From: SIG299 sp045593825
Lineage (GTDB): Bacteria > Bacillota > Clostridia > Lachnospirales > Lachnospiraceae
Direction of reading: 5' to 3'
DNA length: 19,048 bases
NCBI GenBank assembly: GCA_045593825.1
Contig: JAZNXI010000132.1
Location: 1-19,048 of the forward strand
Under the pieces are notes generated by a model. The model saw only the letters and a program-made list of their open reading frames with translations. It had not been told where the DNA came from and did not search any database. Below are positions 6,780-14,551 of this stretch, piece by piece. Every line of letters starts with the position of its first letter. The first letter of the stretch is position 1. Both the position numbers and the translations under genes were made by a program.

Positions 6780-7958
6780 ATGAAAGACATTTTATTACAT
6801 ACCCCGGAGGGTGTCAGAGACATTTACAATTCCGAATTCCAAAGAAAAGATGCGGTGGAGAACAGCATGAAGGAAGTAATGAAGCATTACGGCTTCCATC
6901 AGTTTATGACTCCTACCTTTGAATATTTTGATATTTTTAATAAAGAGCGCGGTACCGTTGCTTCGAAAGATATGTACAAGTTTGTGGACCGTGATGGTGA
7001 AACATTGGTACTCCGCCCGGATATGACTCCGCAGGCAGCCAGATGTGTGGCAAAATACTTTAAAAATGAGGAGCTTCCAATCCGTCTGTTCTATCACGGC
7101 AGCGTGTTTGTAAACTACTCCGGTTACCAGGGTAAGTTAAAAGAAAGTACCCAGATTGGTGCGGAGTTATACAATGATGCTACCCCGGAAGCAGATGCAG
7201 AAATGGCAGCTCTTATGATAGACTGTTTAAGTGCCTCCGGACTTACAAAGTTCCAGGTGGTGGCAGGTCAGGCAGATTTCTTCCGTGCTTTGGTGGAAGA
7301 AGCAGGTTTTAATGAAGAAGAAACCGACGAGCTCCGCAGACTGATTGAAATGAAAAATGTATTTGGTGTAGAGCAGCTTCTTTCCGAAAAGGAAATTTCC
7401 GAGGAATTAAAGGACGTTTTTACGAAGCTGTCCAGCCATTTCGGTTCTATTGAAACCATACATAATATGAAGAAACTGACAGGTAATGAGCGTGCGGTTG
7501 CGGCCCTTACCCGTTTGGAACAGTTTTATGATGCACTTTGCTTATATGGCAAAGAAGATCATATTTCCTTTGATCTTGGTATGTTAAGCCAGTTTAATTA
7601 TTATACCGGCATTTTATTCCGTGCTTACACTCATGGTACCGGTGATGTGATTGCAGCCGGCGGCCGTTATGATTCTTTGGTTGGTCAGTTTGGTAAGCAG
7701 GCTCCTGCCATTGGTATTGCGGTGTATTCTGACCAGCTGTTAACTGCGCTGCTTCGTCAGGGCTTGTTAGAACATCCGGCGGCAGAGGGCACATTAATTG
7801 TGTATTCGGAAGCCGGCAAGAAAGATGCGGTGGCAGAAGCGGCAAAGCTTCGTGCAGAAGGTGTGGCAGTGACCTTATTACAGGAAAACGCCTATGCAGA
7901 GGAAGCACTGAAGGCATATGCAGAGCATATCGGTGCTAAAAACATCCTGCACATTTAA
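6780..7958 (+). CDS. hisZ: ATP phosphoribosyltransferase regulatory subunit HisZ
   Basis: HisZ is a catalytically inactive histidyl-tRNA-synthetase paralogue that binds short-form HisG to make an active, histidine-inhibited ATP phosphoribosyltransferase, the first step of histidine synthesis. I start at the ATG at 6780 (392 aa, MKDILLHTPEGVRDIY), which has GGAGAG 5 nt upstream and gives the usual family length. The frame stays open upstream to 6645, but that extension crosses the promoter. Class II synthetase-like pieces are visible: MKHYGFHQFMTPTFEYFDIF, LRPDMTPQAARC (motif 2 region), DLGMLSQFNYYTG and AAGGRYDSLVGQFGKQAPAIG (motif 3 region). There is no anticodon-binding domain, only a short C-terminal piece, which separates it from a real HisRS. 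It is the first gene of the his operon; hisG follows after 18 nt. Confidence 0.93.
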   Translation: MKDILLHTPEGVRDIYNSEFQRKDAVENSMKEVMKHYGFHQFMTPTFEYFDIFNKERGTVASKDMYKFVDRDGETLVLRPDMTPQAARCVAKYFKNEELPIRLFYHGSVFVNYSGYQGKLKESTQIGAELYNDATPEADAEMAALMIDCLSASGLTKFQVVAGQADFFRALVEEAGFNEEETDELRRLIEMKNVFGVEQLLSEKEISEELKDVFTKLSSHFGSIETIHNMKKLTGNERAVAALTRLEQFYDALCLYGKEDHISFDLGMLSQFNYYTGILFRAYTHGTGDVIAAGGRYDSLVGQFGKQAPAIGIAVYSDQLLTALLRQGLLEHPAAEGTLIVYSEAGKKDAVAEAAKLRAEGVAVTLLQENAYAEEALKAYAEHIGAKNILHI

Positions 7959-7976
7959 CAGAAAGGCTGAATTCGT

Positions 7977-8609
7977 ATGGAATATTTAACATTTGCGTTG
8001 GCAAAGGGTCGCCTTGCCACAAAAACATTAAGCATATTGGAAACCATTGGCATTACCTGTGAGGAGATGAAGGATAAGGACTCCCGCAAGCTGATTTTTG
8101 TCAATGAGGAGTTGAAATTAAAATTTTTCCTTGCCAAGGCAACGGATGTGCCGACCTATGTAGAGTACGGTGCGGCAGATATCGGCGTGGTTGGCCGGGA
8201 TACCATTTTAGAGGAAGATAAAAAGATTTATGAGGTTCTGGATTTGGATATCGGTAAGTGCCGCATGTGCGTTGCCGGACCGGAATCCGCAAGAGAATTG
8301 TTAAACAGCGGTCAGATGATCCGCGTGGCAACCAAGTATCCAAAGATTGCCAAGGACTATTTCTTCAACAAAAAGCATCAGACCGTAGAAATTATCAAGT
8401 TAAACGGTTCCATCGAGCTGGCGCCGATTGTGGGACTCTCCGAGGTTATCGTAGATATCGTGGAAACCGGTGCTACCCTTCGTGAAAACGGCTTGGAGGT
8501 TCTGGAAGAAATTTTACCGCTTTCCGCAAGAATGGTGGTTAACCAGGTCAGCATGAAGATGGAGCATGAAAGAATCGCGGCAATTATTGAGAAACTGAGA
8601 AACCGTTAA
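7977..8609 (+). CDS. hisG: ATP phosphoribosyltransferase, short form HisG
   Basis: It catalyses condensation of ATP with PRPP to phosphoribosyl-ATP, the committed step of histidine synthesis. At 210 aa it is the short form, which lacks the C-terminal ACT-like regulatory domain and depends on HisZ; the partner is encoded directly upstream. Visible signatures are the N-terminal LTFALAKGRLATKTLSIL, the GAADIGVVGRDTI segment, and the PRPP-binding block around IVDIVETGATLRENGL. The protein closes with VNQVSMKMEHERI, as in other short HisGs. GAAAGG lies 10 nt before the ATG. Regulation would come with the operon promoter at 6645 and through histidine binding at the HisG-HisZ interface (family knowledge). 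Confidence 0.95.
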   Translation: MEYLTFALAKGRLATKTLSILETIGITCEEMKDKDSRKLIFVNEELKLKFFLAKATDVPTYVEYGAADIGVVGRDTILEEDKKIYEVLDLDIGKCRMCVAGPESARELLNSGQMIRVATKYPKIAKDYFFNKKHQTVEIIKLNGSIELAPIVGLSEVIVDIVETGATLRENGLEVLEEILPLSARMVVNQVSMKMEHERIAAIIEKLRNR

Positions 8610-8647
8610 GGGAATTGGCTCATGTAGAGCGGAAAAGAGAGCATACT

Positions 8648-9949
8648 ATGAAAATTTTAACTTTAAACGAAGAAAACAAGAAAAATATATTGGAAAATCT
8701 CTTAAAGAGAAGTCCAAACCAGTATGAAAAGCAGACTGCCGTAGTTGCAGAAATTTTAGACAATGTAAAGCAGAATAAGGATGCGGCATTATTTGATTAC
8801 ACCAAGCGTTTTGATAAGGCGGAGTTAACTGCAGAGACTATCCGTGTTACCGATGCGGAAATTGCAGAAGCATATGAAAAGCTTCCGGCAGAGGTTTTAG
8901 ACGTTATCCGCAAGGCGGCAGAAAATATCCGCATTTATCACGAGAAGCAGAAGCAGTACAGTTGGTTTGATTCCACACCAAACGGCACCATTCTTGGACA
9001 GAAGGTATCTGCCATCGGTGCGGTAGGTGTATATGTTCCGGGCGGTAAGGCAGCCTATCCTTCCTCCGTACTCATGAACGTAATTCCTGCCAAGGTAGCA
9101 GGGGTAGAGCGTATCGCCATGGTGACTCCTCCGGGAGCAGACGGTAAGGTGTACGAGGGTACTTTAGTTGCTGCTAAGGAAGCCGGTGTTACCGAAATTT
9201 ACAAGGTGGGTGGTGCCCAGGCCATTGCGGCACTTGCTTTTGGTACCGAGAGCATTCCGAAGGTTGATAAAATTGTCGGACCGGGTAATATTTATGTTGC
9301 CCTTGCCAAAAAGGCGGTATACGGACATGTAAGCATCGACTCCGTGGCAGGCCCAAGTGAAATTCTGGTTCTGGCAGATGAAACCGCAAATCCTACTTAT
9401 GTAGCGGCAGATTTACTGTCCCAGGCAGAGCATGACGAACTGGCAAGTGCTATTTTGGTAACTACCAGCCGCGAACTGGCAGAAAAGGTAGAAAAAGAAG
9501 TAACCCGTTTTGTAAACCAGTTATCCAGAAAGGCAATCCTTGAAAAGTCCCTGGATAATTACGGATATTTATTAGTGGCAGACAACATGGCAGATGCTCT
9601 GGACGTAGTAAATGAAATTGCTTCCGAACACCTGGAAATTATTACAAAGGATCCATTCCAGACCATGACAAGGGTAAAGAATGCCGGCGCAATTTTCCTT
9701 GGAGAATATGCCAGCGAGCCTCTGGGCGATTACTTTGCAGGTCCGAACCCCGTGCTTCCGACCAACGGCACGGCAAAGTTCTTCTCCCCACTGAGTGTAG
9801 ATGACTTTATTAAAAAGTCCAGCATTATTTCCTACTCCAGGGAAGCACTGGAACCTATCCATGAGGATATCATCCGCTTTGCCAAGGCGGAGGGCTTAAC
9901 CGCACATGCAAATTCCATTGCGGTGCGTTTCGGAAAGGAAGTTAAGTAG
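8648..9949 (+). CDS. hisD: Histidinol dehydrogenase HisD
   Basis: HisD oxidises L-histidinol twice with NAD+ to give histidine, the last two steps of the pathway, using one zinc ion. I use the ATG at 8648 (433 aa, MKILTLNEEN) because it has an AAGAGAG site just upstream and matches family length; the in-frame non-ATG start at 8615 would place the SD inside the gene. Conserved blocks: VGVYVPGGKAAYPSSVLM, VGGAQAIAALAFGTESIPKVDKIVGPGN, the signature SVAGPSEILVLAD and LLSQAEHDELASA. Further on are the catalytic Glu-His of ASEHLEI, GPNPVLPTNGTAKFFSPL, and the C-terminal His in AHANSIAVRF. All expected residues appear intact. Confidence 0.95.
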   Translation: MKILTLNEENKKNILENLLKRSPNQYEKQTAVVAEILDNVKQNKDAALFDYTKRFDKAELTAETIRVTDAEIAEAYEKLPAEVLDVIRKAAENIRIYHEKQKQYSWFDSTPNGTILGQKVSAIGAVGVYVPGGKAAYPSSVLMNVIPAKVAGVERIAMVTPPGADGKVYEGTLVAAKEAGVTEIYKVGGAQAIAALAFGTESIPKVDKIVGPGNIYVALAKKAVYGHVSIDSVAGPSEILVLADETANPTYVAADLLSQAEHDELASAILVTTSRELAEKVEKEVTRFVNQLSRKAILEKSLDNYGYLLVADNMADALDVVNEIASEHLEIITKDPFQTMTRVKNAGAIFLGEYASEPLGDYFAGPNPVLPTNGTAKFFSPLSVDDFIKKSSIISYSREALEPIHEDIIRFAKAEGLTAHANSIAVRFGKEVK

Positions 9950-9981
9950 TTTAGCAATAGACCTAATAAGGGAGGTTTACT

Positions 9982-10566
9982 ATGAGAACTGCAAAGATTG
10001 AAAGAAAAACAAAGGAAACCGACATTGTATTGGAACTTAATTTAGACGGTACAGGCAAGGTAGAAGTGTCCACCGGCATCGGTTTCTTTGACCATATGTT
10101 AAATTCCTTTGCCAGACACGGATTCTTTGATTTAAAGGTGTCCTGCAAGGGTGATTTAGAGGTGGATTGTCACCACACCATCGAGGATGTGGGCATTGTT
10201 CTTGGTCAGGCCATTGAACAGGCCCTTGGCGGTAAAGAGGGCATCACCAGATACGGTAGCTGCATTCTCCCTATGGATGAAACCCTGTGCCTTTGTGCCC
10301 TCGATTTATCCGGCAGACCGTACCTTAATTTTGATATGAAGTTTACTACCGACAGAGTGGGTGAATACGATACGGAGATGGTAAGAGAGTTTTTCTATGC
10401 TGTTTCCTACAGTGCAAAGATGAACCTGCACTTAAAGCAGTTAGACGGCAGTAACAACCATCATTTAATCGAGGCGGCATATAAGTCCTTTGCAAGGGCA
10501 TTGGATGCTGCAACCCAGGTAGACCCTAGAATTCAGGGCGTGCTTTCTGCAAAGGGTGCGCTGTAA
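9982..10566 (+). CDS. hisB: Imidazoleglycerol-phosphate dehydratase HisB (monofunctional)
   Basis: It dehydrates imidazoleglycerol phosphate to imidazoleacetol phosphate. The 194-aa length is the stand-alone dehydratase, without the N-terminal histidinol-phosphatase domain found in the E. coli HisB fusion. Two internal repeats are visible, each carrying metal-binding residues: FFDHMLNSFARHG and CHHTIEDVGIVLGQA in the first half, RFYAV-type and GSNNHHLIEAAYKSFARAL in the second. A strong GGAGG (9971-9975) lies 6 nt before the ATG. Because this HisB lacks the phosphatase, a separate histidinol-phosphate phosphatase must be encoded elsewhere (pathway inference). Confidence 0.95.
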   Translation: MRTAKIERKTKETDIVLELNLDGTGKVEVSTGIGFFDHMLNSFARHGFFDLKVSCKGDLEVDCHHTIEDVGIVLGQAIEQALGGKEGITRYGSCILPMDETLCLCALDLSGRPYLNFDMKFTTDRVGEYDTEMVREFFYAVSYSAKMNLHLKQLDGSNNHHLIEAAYKSFARALDAATQVDPRIQGVLSAKGAL

Positions 10567-10603
10567 TCTTGTTACGAAATAAAGACAGAATTGGAGAACA
10601 ATC

Positions 10604-11320
10604 ATGAGATTATATCCGGCAATTGATATAAAAAACGGACAGTGTGTAAGACTCCGCCAGGGTGTGTTTGACGACACCACCGTATATGCGGATGAACCAT
10701 ATCAGGTGGCAAAGGAGTTTGAAGCAGAAGGCGCAAAGTTTCTGCATATCGTAGATTTGGACGGCGCCCTGCGCGGTACCGGTGCCAATGATGCGGCTTT
10801 AAAGAAGATTGTAGAAAATGTAACTATTCCGGTGGAAATCGGCGGCGGTATCCGCACCATGGAAGATATTGAGCATCGTCTCAGCCTTGGGGTAACCAGA
10901 GTTATCCTTGGCACCGTGGCAGTGGAGAATCCTGACTTTGTAAAGGAAGCAGTGGAGAAATTCGGCGCTGATAAAATCGTGGTTGGGATTGACGCTAAAG
11001 ACGGCATGGTTGCCATCAAGGGCTGGGAAACCATCAGCAATGTAGATGCGGTAACCCTGGCACTTTCCATGAAGGAGCTTGGCGTAACCACCATCATTTA
11101 TACCGATATTTCCAAAGACGGCATGCTGTGCGGACCAAACTTTGCACAGACAGCACGTCTGGTAGAAGCAACCGGCATGGACATTGTGGCTTCCGGCGGT
11201 GTTTCCTGTATGAATGATTTGATTGAGCTGGAAAAAATTAACGTAGAAGGTGCAATCCTTGGTAAGGCAATTTATGAAAAGAGAGTGGATTTAAAAGAAG
11301 CGGCAGCCCGCTTTGACTAA
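10604..11320 (+). CDS. hisA: ProFAR isomerase HisA
   Basis: HisA opens the ribose ring of ProFAR to give PRFAR (Amadori rearrangement). It is a 238-aa (beta/alpha)8 barrel. The N-terminal YPAIDIKNGQCVRL carries the catalytic Asp8, and the mid-barrel YTDISKDGML carries the second catalytic Asp. Two phosphate-binding loops are clear: EIGGGIRTMEDI and VASGGVSCMNDL. The half-barrel duplication typical of HisA/HisF is visible in these two loops. GGAG at 10593-10596 precedes the ATG. It is a normal HisA with intact active site, in contrast to the related domain in the next gene. Confidence 0.95.
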   Translation: MRLYPAIDIKNGQCVRLRQGVFDDTTVYADEPYQVAKEFEAEGAKFLHIVDLDGALRGTGANDAALKKIVENVTIPVEIGGGIRTMEDIEHRLSLGVTRVILGTVAVENPDFVKEAVEKFGADKIVVGIDAKDGMVAIKGWETISNVDAVTLALSMKELGVTTIIYTDISKDGMLCGPNFAQTARLVEATGMDIVASGGVSCMNDLIELEKINVEGAILGKAIYEKRVDLKEAAARFD

Positions 11321-11343
11321 AATCCGGAAAAGAGGCGAAAGCT

Positions 11344-12624
11344 ATGAGTCAGAAAAAAATTTTTGCATATTTAAATGCGCAGAATGAAACAAAGGAAACC
11401 ATTTTGGACCTTGTCGGATTTTACGACGGCAACGGTGTGGACGGTCTGTTTATTTATAACTATTCTAAAGACGAGAAGGAAAGAGAAGAGTTTGTTTTAA
11501 CCCTTCGTGAACTGCAGGAGAGAATGGATATTCCGTTTTATGCAGGATGTTTCGTAGACCGTCTGGAGGATGTAAAAAAGGTTTATTATGCCGGAGCCCA
11601 AAAGGTTGTGCTTGATCCGGAATATATGTCCGATACCGCACTGGTAAGAGATGCCATTATTAAATTTGGTGCTTCTTCCGTCATGCTGCAGATGAATTTT
11701 GGTATGGCAGAAACTGTAGCCTATTTAGAGGAGTATAAGCATACTTATGCAGACCTTTTGGAACTTGGTGTGTACGGTATTATGGCAAAGCATGTTACCA
11801 TAAACGGTAAGTTTATTGAAAAGGTAAACGAAGTGGTTTGTCCGGTTATGATTCGGGACAGTCTGCAGAGAAATTCCATCACGGATTTATTAGAGGTGCC
11901 GAACCTCATCGGTATTGCAACCAACTATTACCGCGAGAAGGACGTTTATAAGGTAAAGCAGTCCTTAAAGGAGCAGGGCTATGATGTAAAAACACCTGAA
12001 AGTCCGGTTGCCTTTGCAGATATGAAAAAACTGGATAACGGTCTTGTTCCGGTTATTGTGCAGGATTATAAAACAAATGAAGTTTTAATGCTTGCGTACA
12101 TGAACGAAGAAGCGTATAATTGTACTGTAAATACAGGTAAGATGACTTATTATTCCAGAAGCCGCAACGAGCTCTGGATTAAGGGTGAAACCTCCGGACA
12201 CTACCAGTTTGTAAAGTCTCTGTCCATCGACTGTGATGACGATACCTTACTTGCCAAGGTAAAGCAGATTGGTGCGGCATGTCATACCGGCAACCGTTCC
12301 TGCTTCTACCGCGACCTGGTAAAAACCGAGTGGCAGGTGGAGGACAACACTAACATTCTGGAAAAGATTTATGCTACGGTTATGGACCGTAAATTAAATC
12401 CAAAGGAAGGCTCCTACACCAATTACCTGTTTACTAAGGGCATTGATAAAATTTTAAAGAAATGCGGTGAAGAGGCGACCGAAATTGTTATTGCAGCCAA
12501 GAATCCGGACAAAACCGAAATCAAGTATGAGATTGCAGATTTCTTATATCATGTAACCGTACTGATGGCAGAGTGCGGCATCGACTGGAAGGACGTTTTC
12601 GAAGAGCTGGCAAACCGCGATTAA
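11344..12624 (+). CDS. hisIE: HisIE with an N-terminal degenerate HisF-like barrel domain
   Basis: The C-terminal half is a bifunctional HisIE. It contains phosphoribosyl-AMP cyclohydrolase (about 230-325: SRSRNELWIKGETSGHYQ, SIDCDDDTLL, and the zinc-binding CHTGNRSCF) and phosphoribosyl-ATP pyrophosphatase (about 335-426: FTKGIDKILKKCGEEATE, then EIADFLYHVTVLM). Both active sites look intact. Typical HisIE proteins are about 200-260 aa; this one has 426. Residues 1-215 align by eye with HisF (VDRLEDVKKVYYAGAQKVVL against the HisF SVEDVRKLLLAGADKV region), but both HisF catalytic aspartates are Asn (Asn11 in FAYLNAQN; Asn118 in LQMNFG). The GGG phosphate loop reads YAGCF. The extra domain is therefore presumably non-catalytic and may be structural or regulatory. 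It occupies the place where hisF would be expected in the operon. AGAGG precedes the ATG. Confidence 0.93.
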   Translation: MSQKKIFAYLNAQNETKETILDLVGFYDGNGVDGLFIYNYSKDEKEREEFVLTLRELQERMDIPFYAGCFVDRLEDVKKVYYAGAQKVVLDPEYMSDTALVRDAIIKFGASSVMLQMNFGMAETVAYLEEYKHTYADLLELGVYGIMAKHVTINGKFIEKVNEVVCPVMIRDSLQRNSITDLLEVPNLIGIATNYYREKDVYKVKQSLKEQGYDVKTPESPVAFADMKKLDNGLVPVIVQDYKTNEVLMLAYMNEEAYNCTVNTGKMTYYSRSRNELWIKGETSGHYQFVKSLSIDCDDDTLLAKVKQIGAACHTGNRSCFYRDLVKTEWQVEDNTNILEKIYATVMDRKLNPKEGSYTNYLFTKGIDKILKKCGEEATEIVIAAKNPDKTEIKYEIADFLYHVTVLMAECGIDWKDVFEELANRD

Positions 12625-12671
12625 TCAATCATGGGGTTATGGTATTTTTGTGAAAGAGAGGATTTGTTTCC

Positions 12672-12794
12672 ATGGACTTTTTAAGTGAATTATTAAGCTC
12701 CGGCATCCAGTATGTGCTGATGCTGGCAATTGCGGTTGGAGCGTTTTGCTTAGGTGGCGCGCTGAGTAAAAATAAAAAGAAGAAGCAGAAATAG
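12672..12794 (+). CDS. 40-aa single-TM microprotein at the end of the his operon
   Basis: I do not recognise a named family. The product begins MDFLSELLSSGIQYV, continues with a hydrophobic segment of about 20 residues (about 13-32, containing LMLAIAVGAFCLGG), and ends in a very basic tail (KNKKKKQK). This predicts one membrane span with the Lys-rich end in the cytoplasm. An AGAGAGGA sequence 9 nt before the ATG supports translation. It follows hisIE by 47 nt and precedes the operon terminator by only a few bases, so it is probably co-transcribed with the his genes. It could be a membrane-anchoring or regulatory small protein. Real-gene evidence is the SD site, the coherent TM-plus-basic layout and the placement before a terminator. 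Confidence 0.7.
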   Translation: MDFLSELLSSGIQYVLMLAIAVGAFCLGGALSKNKKKKQK

Positions 12795-12810
12795 TTTAAG
12801 TTGAATTTTT

Positions 12811-12899
12811 AATGCTTTCAGACAAGAAAAATGGTAAGTTTGGAACCCGCTCAACGCTGACGGTTCCTGCACTTACCATTTTTTTGTTCTGAAAGTATT
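12811..12899. terminator. Long bidirectional terminator between his operon and aroE
   Basis: Nested complementary arms: AATGCTTTCAG (12811-12821) pairs with CTGAAAGTATT (12889-12899, one G-U). AAAATGGTAAG pairs with CTTACCATTTT, and GGAACC (12842-12847) pairs with GGTTCC (12862-12867). The T-run at about 12879-12885 serves the plus strand and the A-run at 12827-12831 gives U's on the minus strand. It therefore ends both the his operon and the convergent aroE. Confidence 0.88.
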
Positions 12900-12910
12900 A
12901 CAATATTAAA

Positions 12911-13699
12911 TTATACTTCTGCTTCTTCTTTTTCCGTTAGGCGCCGCCTAAGCAAAAGGGTAACGTCCTCAATACGTTCATCAGGAATTTCAGTGTCCAG
13001 GAATAACTCCACGGCGTATTTTGCCTGGGCGACTAACATTTCGAGGCCGTTAACGGCGGTAATGCCTCGTTCCTTTGCCTGGGCGAGGAGTTTAGTGGTG
13101 GTTGGGTTGTAGATAAGGTCCACCACGGCGGTGAGCGCCTTATACGGCGCAATATCCATTGGGGAGGCATCAACATTAGGATACATGCCTACAGGGCTCG
13201 TATTAACGATTACAGACGCATCTGAGTGCATGCGGACAGCTTGCTCGTAGGTGATGACACCGGGTTCTTCTTTGTACTTGACGGTAATCAGTTCTTTTGG
13301 CTGCAGGGAGTTAAGGGCAGCAACGATTGCTTTTGCAGCGCCACCATTTCCAAGAACCAAAACCTTTTCTCCGGTAATTTTTATGTTATTGTTGCGGAGC
13401 GTGTATAAAAAGCCGGCATAGTCGGTGTTGTGACCGGTGAGTCTGCCGTTTTTGTTAACAATGCAGTTGACCGCACCGATGGCTTTGGCAGCATCGGATA
13501 TTTCGTCAAGGTAAGGAATAACATCCTTTTTGTAAGGAATGGTTACATTAATGGCAGCAAAGTCGTGATTCTCCATAAAGGGAGCGAATTCCTCTTTGGA
13601 AAGGGGAATCAGGTCGTAGGTGTAATCTGCCAGCTGTTCATGTATGATTTTGGAATAGCTGTGTCCCAGCTTTTCTCCGATAAGTCCGTAGCGGTTCAT
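12911..13699 (-). CDS. aroE: Shikimate dehydrogenase AroE
   Basis: AroE reduces 3-dehydroshikimate to shikimate with NADPH in aromatic amino acid synthesis. The 262-aa protein has the shikimate-binding N-terminal domain: GHSYSK (12-17), NVTIPYK with catalytic Lys57, and TGHNTDYAGF with Asp93. The nucleotide-binding loop is VLGNGGAAKA (115-124). NTSPVGMYPN, DLIYNPTTTKLLAQA and NGLEMLVAQA are also conserved. No shikimate kinase domain is fused at the C-terminus. AGGAGG (minus strand, complement at 13706-13711) lies about 6 nt before the ATG. The gene stands alone, convergent with the his operon and divergent from a two-component system, with its own likely promoter at 13765-13793. Confidence 0.95.
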   Translation of the reverse strand: MNRYGLIGEKLGHSYSKIIHEQLADYTYDLIPLSKEEFAPFMENHDFAAINVTIPYKKDVIPYLDEISDAAKAIGAVNCIVNKNGRLTGHNTDYAGFLYTLRNNNIKITGEKVLVLGNGGAAKAIVAALNSLQPKELITVKYKEEPGVITYEQAVRMHSDASVIVNTSPVGMYPNVDASPMDIAPYKALTAVVDLIYNPTTTKLLAQAKERGITAVNGLEMLVAQAKYAVELFLDTEIPDERIEDVTLLLRRRLTEKEEAEV

Positions 13700-13764
13700 G
13701 GGTATCCTCCTGATTGTGTGCCGGAAATTTAGTCAAAGAACAGGTATTTTTTTGACTTTATTGC

Positions 13765-13793
13765 AGTATAGCACAAAAGCGTCTGCTTGTGAA
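13765..13793 (-). promoter_or_regulatory. Candidate sigma-A promoter of aroE
   Basis: On the minus strand TTCACA (complement of 13788-13793) and TATACT (complement of 13765-13770) are separated by 17 nt, each one base off consensus. It points toward aroE, about 66 nt from its start. Confidence 0.65.
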
Positions 13794-13814
13794 GATAAAA
13801 ATTTCATAAACAAG

Positions 13815-13843
13815 TTGACGAAATCATCGGATTGATAGAAAAT
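13815..13843 (+). promoter_or_regulatory. Possible promoter of the response regulator gene
   Basis: TTGACG (13815-13820) and GAAAAT (13838-13843) with 17-nt spacing lie 30 nt upstream of the ATG at 13874. The -10 box matches only 4 of 6 consensus bases, so this is tentative; it could need an activator such as the regulator itself. Confidence 0.4.
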
Positions 13844-13873
13844 AGTAGTAATGATTGCAAAACGGAGGCTCAC

Positions 13874-14551
13874 ATGTTCAAAATTCTTGTAGTAGAAGAT
13901 GATTATGAATTAAACAGGTTGTTTTGTCGAACCTTAGAGCGCAGCGGCTATGTTTCACATGGTGCGGCGGATGCAGTGCAGGCTTTGGAGCTTTTGGAAA
14001 AAGAAACTGTAGATTTAATTATTTCCGATGTGATGATGCCGGAGATGGATGGTTTCGAATTTGTCCGCCAGCTGCGGGATGCAAAGATGACCATGCCGGT
14101 TATGATGATTACTGCAAAAGGAGATATTAAGGACAAGCAGAGCGGTTTCCTTTCCGGTGCGGATGACTATATGGTAAAGCCGGTGGATTTACAGGAGATG
14201 CTGCTTCGTGTGCAGGCGTTACTGCGACGGGCAAAAAGTGTCAGTGAGAGGAAGCTTGCTTTTGGAAACACCAGTCTTTTATATGATATATGGACGGTAG
14301 AGGATGCCGGAGGCAGCCAAATCTTGCCGCAAAAGGAATTTCAGTTGCTTTTTAAGCTCTTGTCTTATCCGGGCCAGATTTTCACAAGACAGCAGATTTT
14401 AGATGATATATGGGGACCGGAAGGATATGTGGATTCCCATACGTTGGATGTACATATCAGTCGTCTCAGGGAGAGGTTTAAAATGAATGAGGATTTTGAA
14501 ATTGTAACCATTCGTGGGCTTGGTTATCGGGCGGTGAAGAAAAATGGCTAA
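13874..14551 (+). CDS. OmpR/PhoB-family response regulator
   Basis: A two-component DNA-binding regulator of 225 aa. The start ATG at 13874 (MFKILVVEDD) has GGAGG 5 nt upstream; the open frame before it has no reason to be coding. The receiver domain (1-118) has the acidic pocket EDD at 8-10, phospho-acceptor Asp52 (LIISDVMMPEMDG), Thr80 and Lys102 (YMVKP). The C-terminal winged helix (about 130-225) shows LPQKEFQLLFKLLSYPGQIFTRQQIL, then DSHTLDVHISRLRERF and TIRGLGYRAV. The kinase gene starts 8 nt before this stop, so the two are translationally coupled partners. Target genes are unknown; autoregulation and control of the following HAD gene are possible. Confidence 0.93.
   Translation: MFKILVVEDDYELNRLFCRTLERSGYVSHGAADAVQALELLEKETVDLIISDVMMPEMDGFEFVRQLRDAKMTMPVMMITAKGDIKDKQSGFLSGADDYMVKPVDLQEMLLRVQALLRRAKSVSERKLAFGNTSLLYDIWTVEDAGGSQILPQKEFQLLFKLLSYPGQIFTRQQILDDIWGPEGYVDSHTLDVHISRLRERFKMNEDFEIVTIRGLGYRAVKKNG

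Noticed and set aside
8615..8647. N-terminal extension of HisD from a non-ATG start
   Set aside because: The ATG at 8648 has a purine-rich site upstream and gives the usual HisD length and N-terminus.
12631..12684. 17-codon frame just before the membrane microprotein
   Set aside because: It has no ribosome binding site of its own and overlaps the start of the better-supported 40-aa gene.
13832..13873. N-terminal extension of the response regulator
   Set aside because: The extension overlaps the candidate -10 region, and the GGAGG at 13864-13868 points to the ATG at 13874, which gives the canonical receiver N-terminus.
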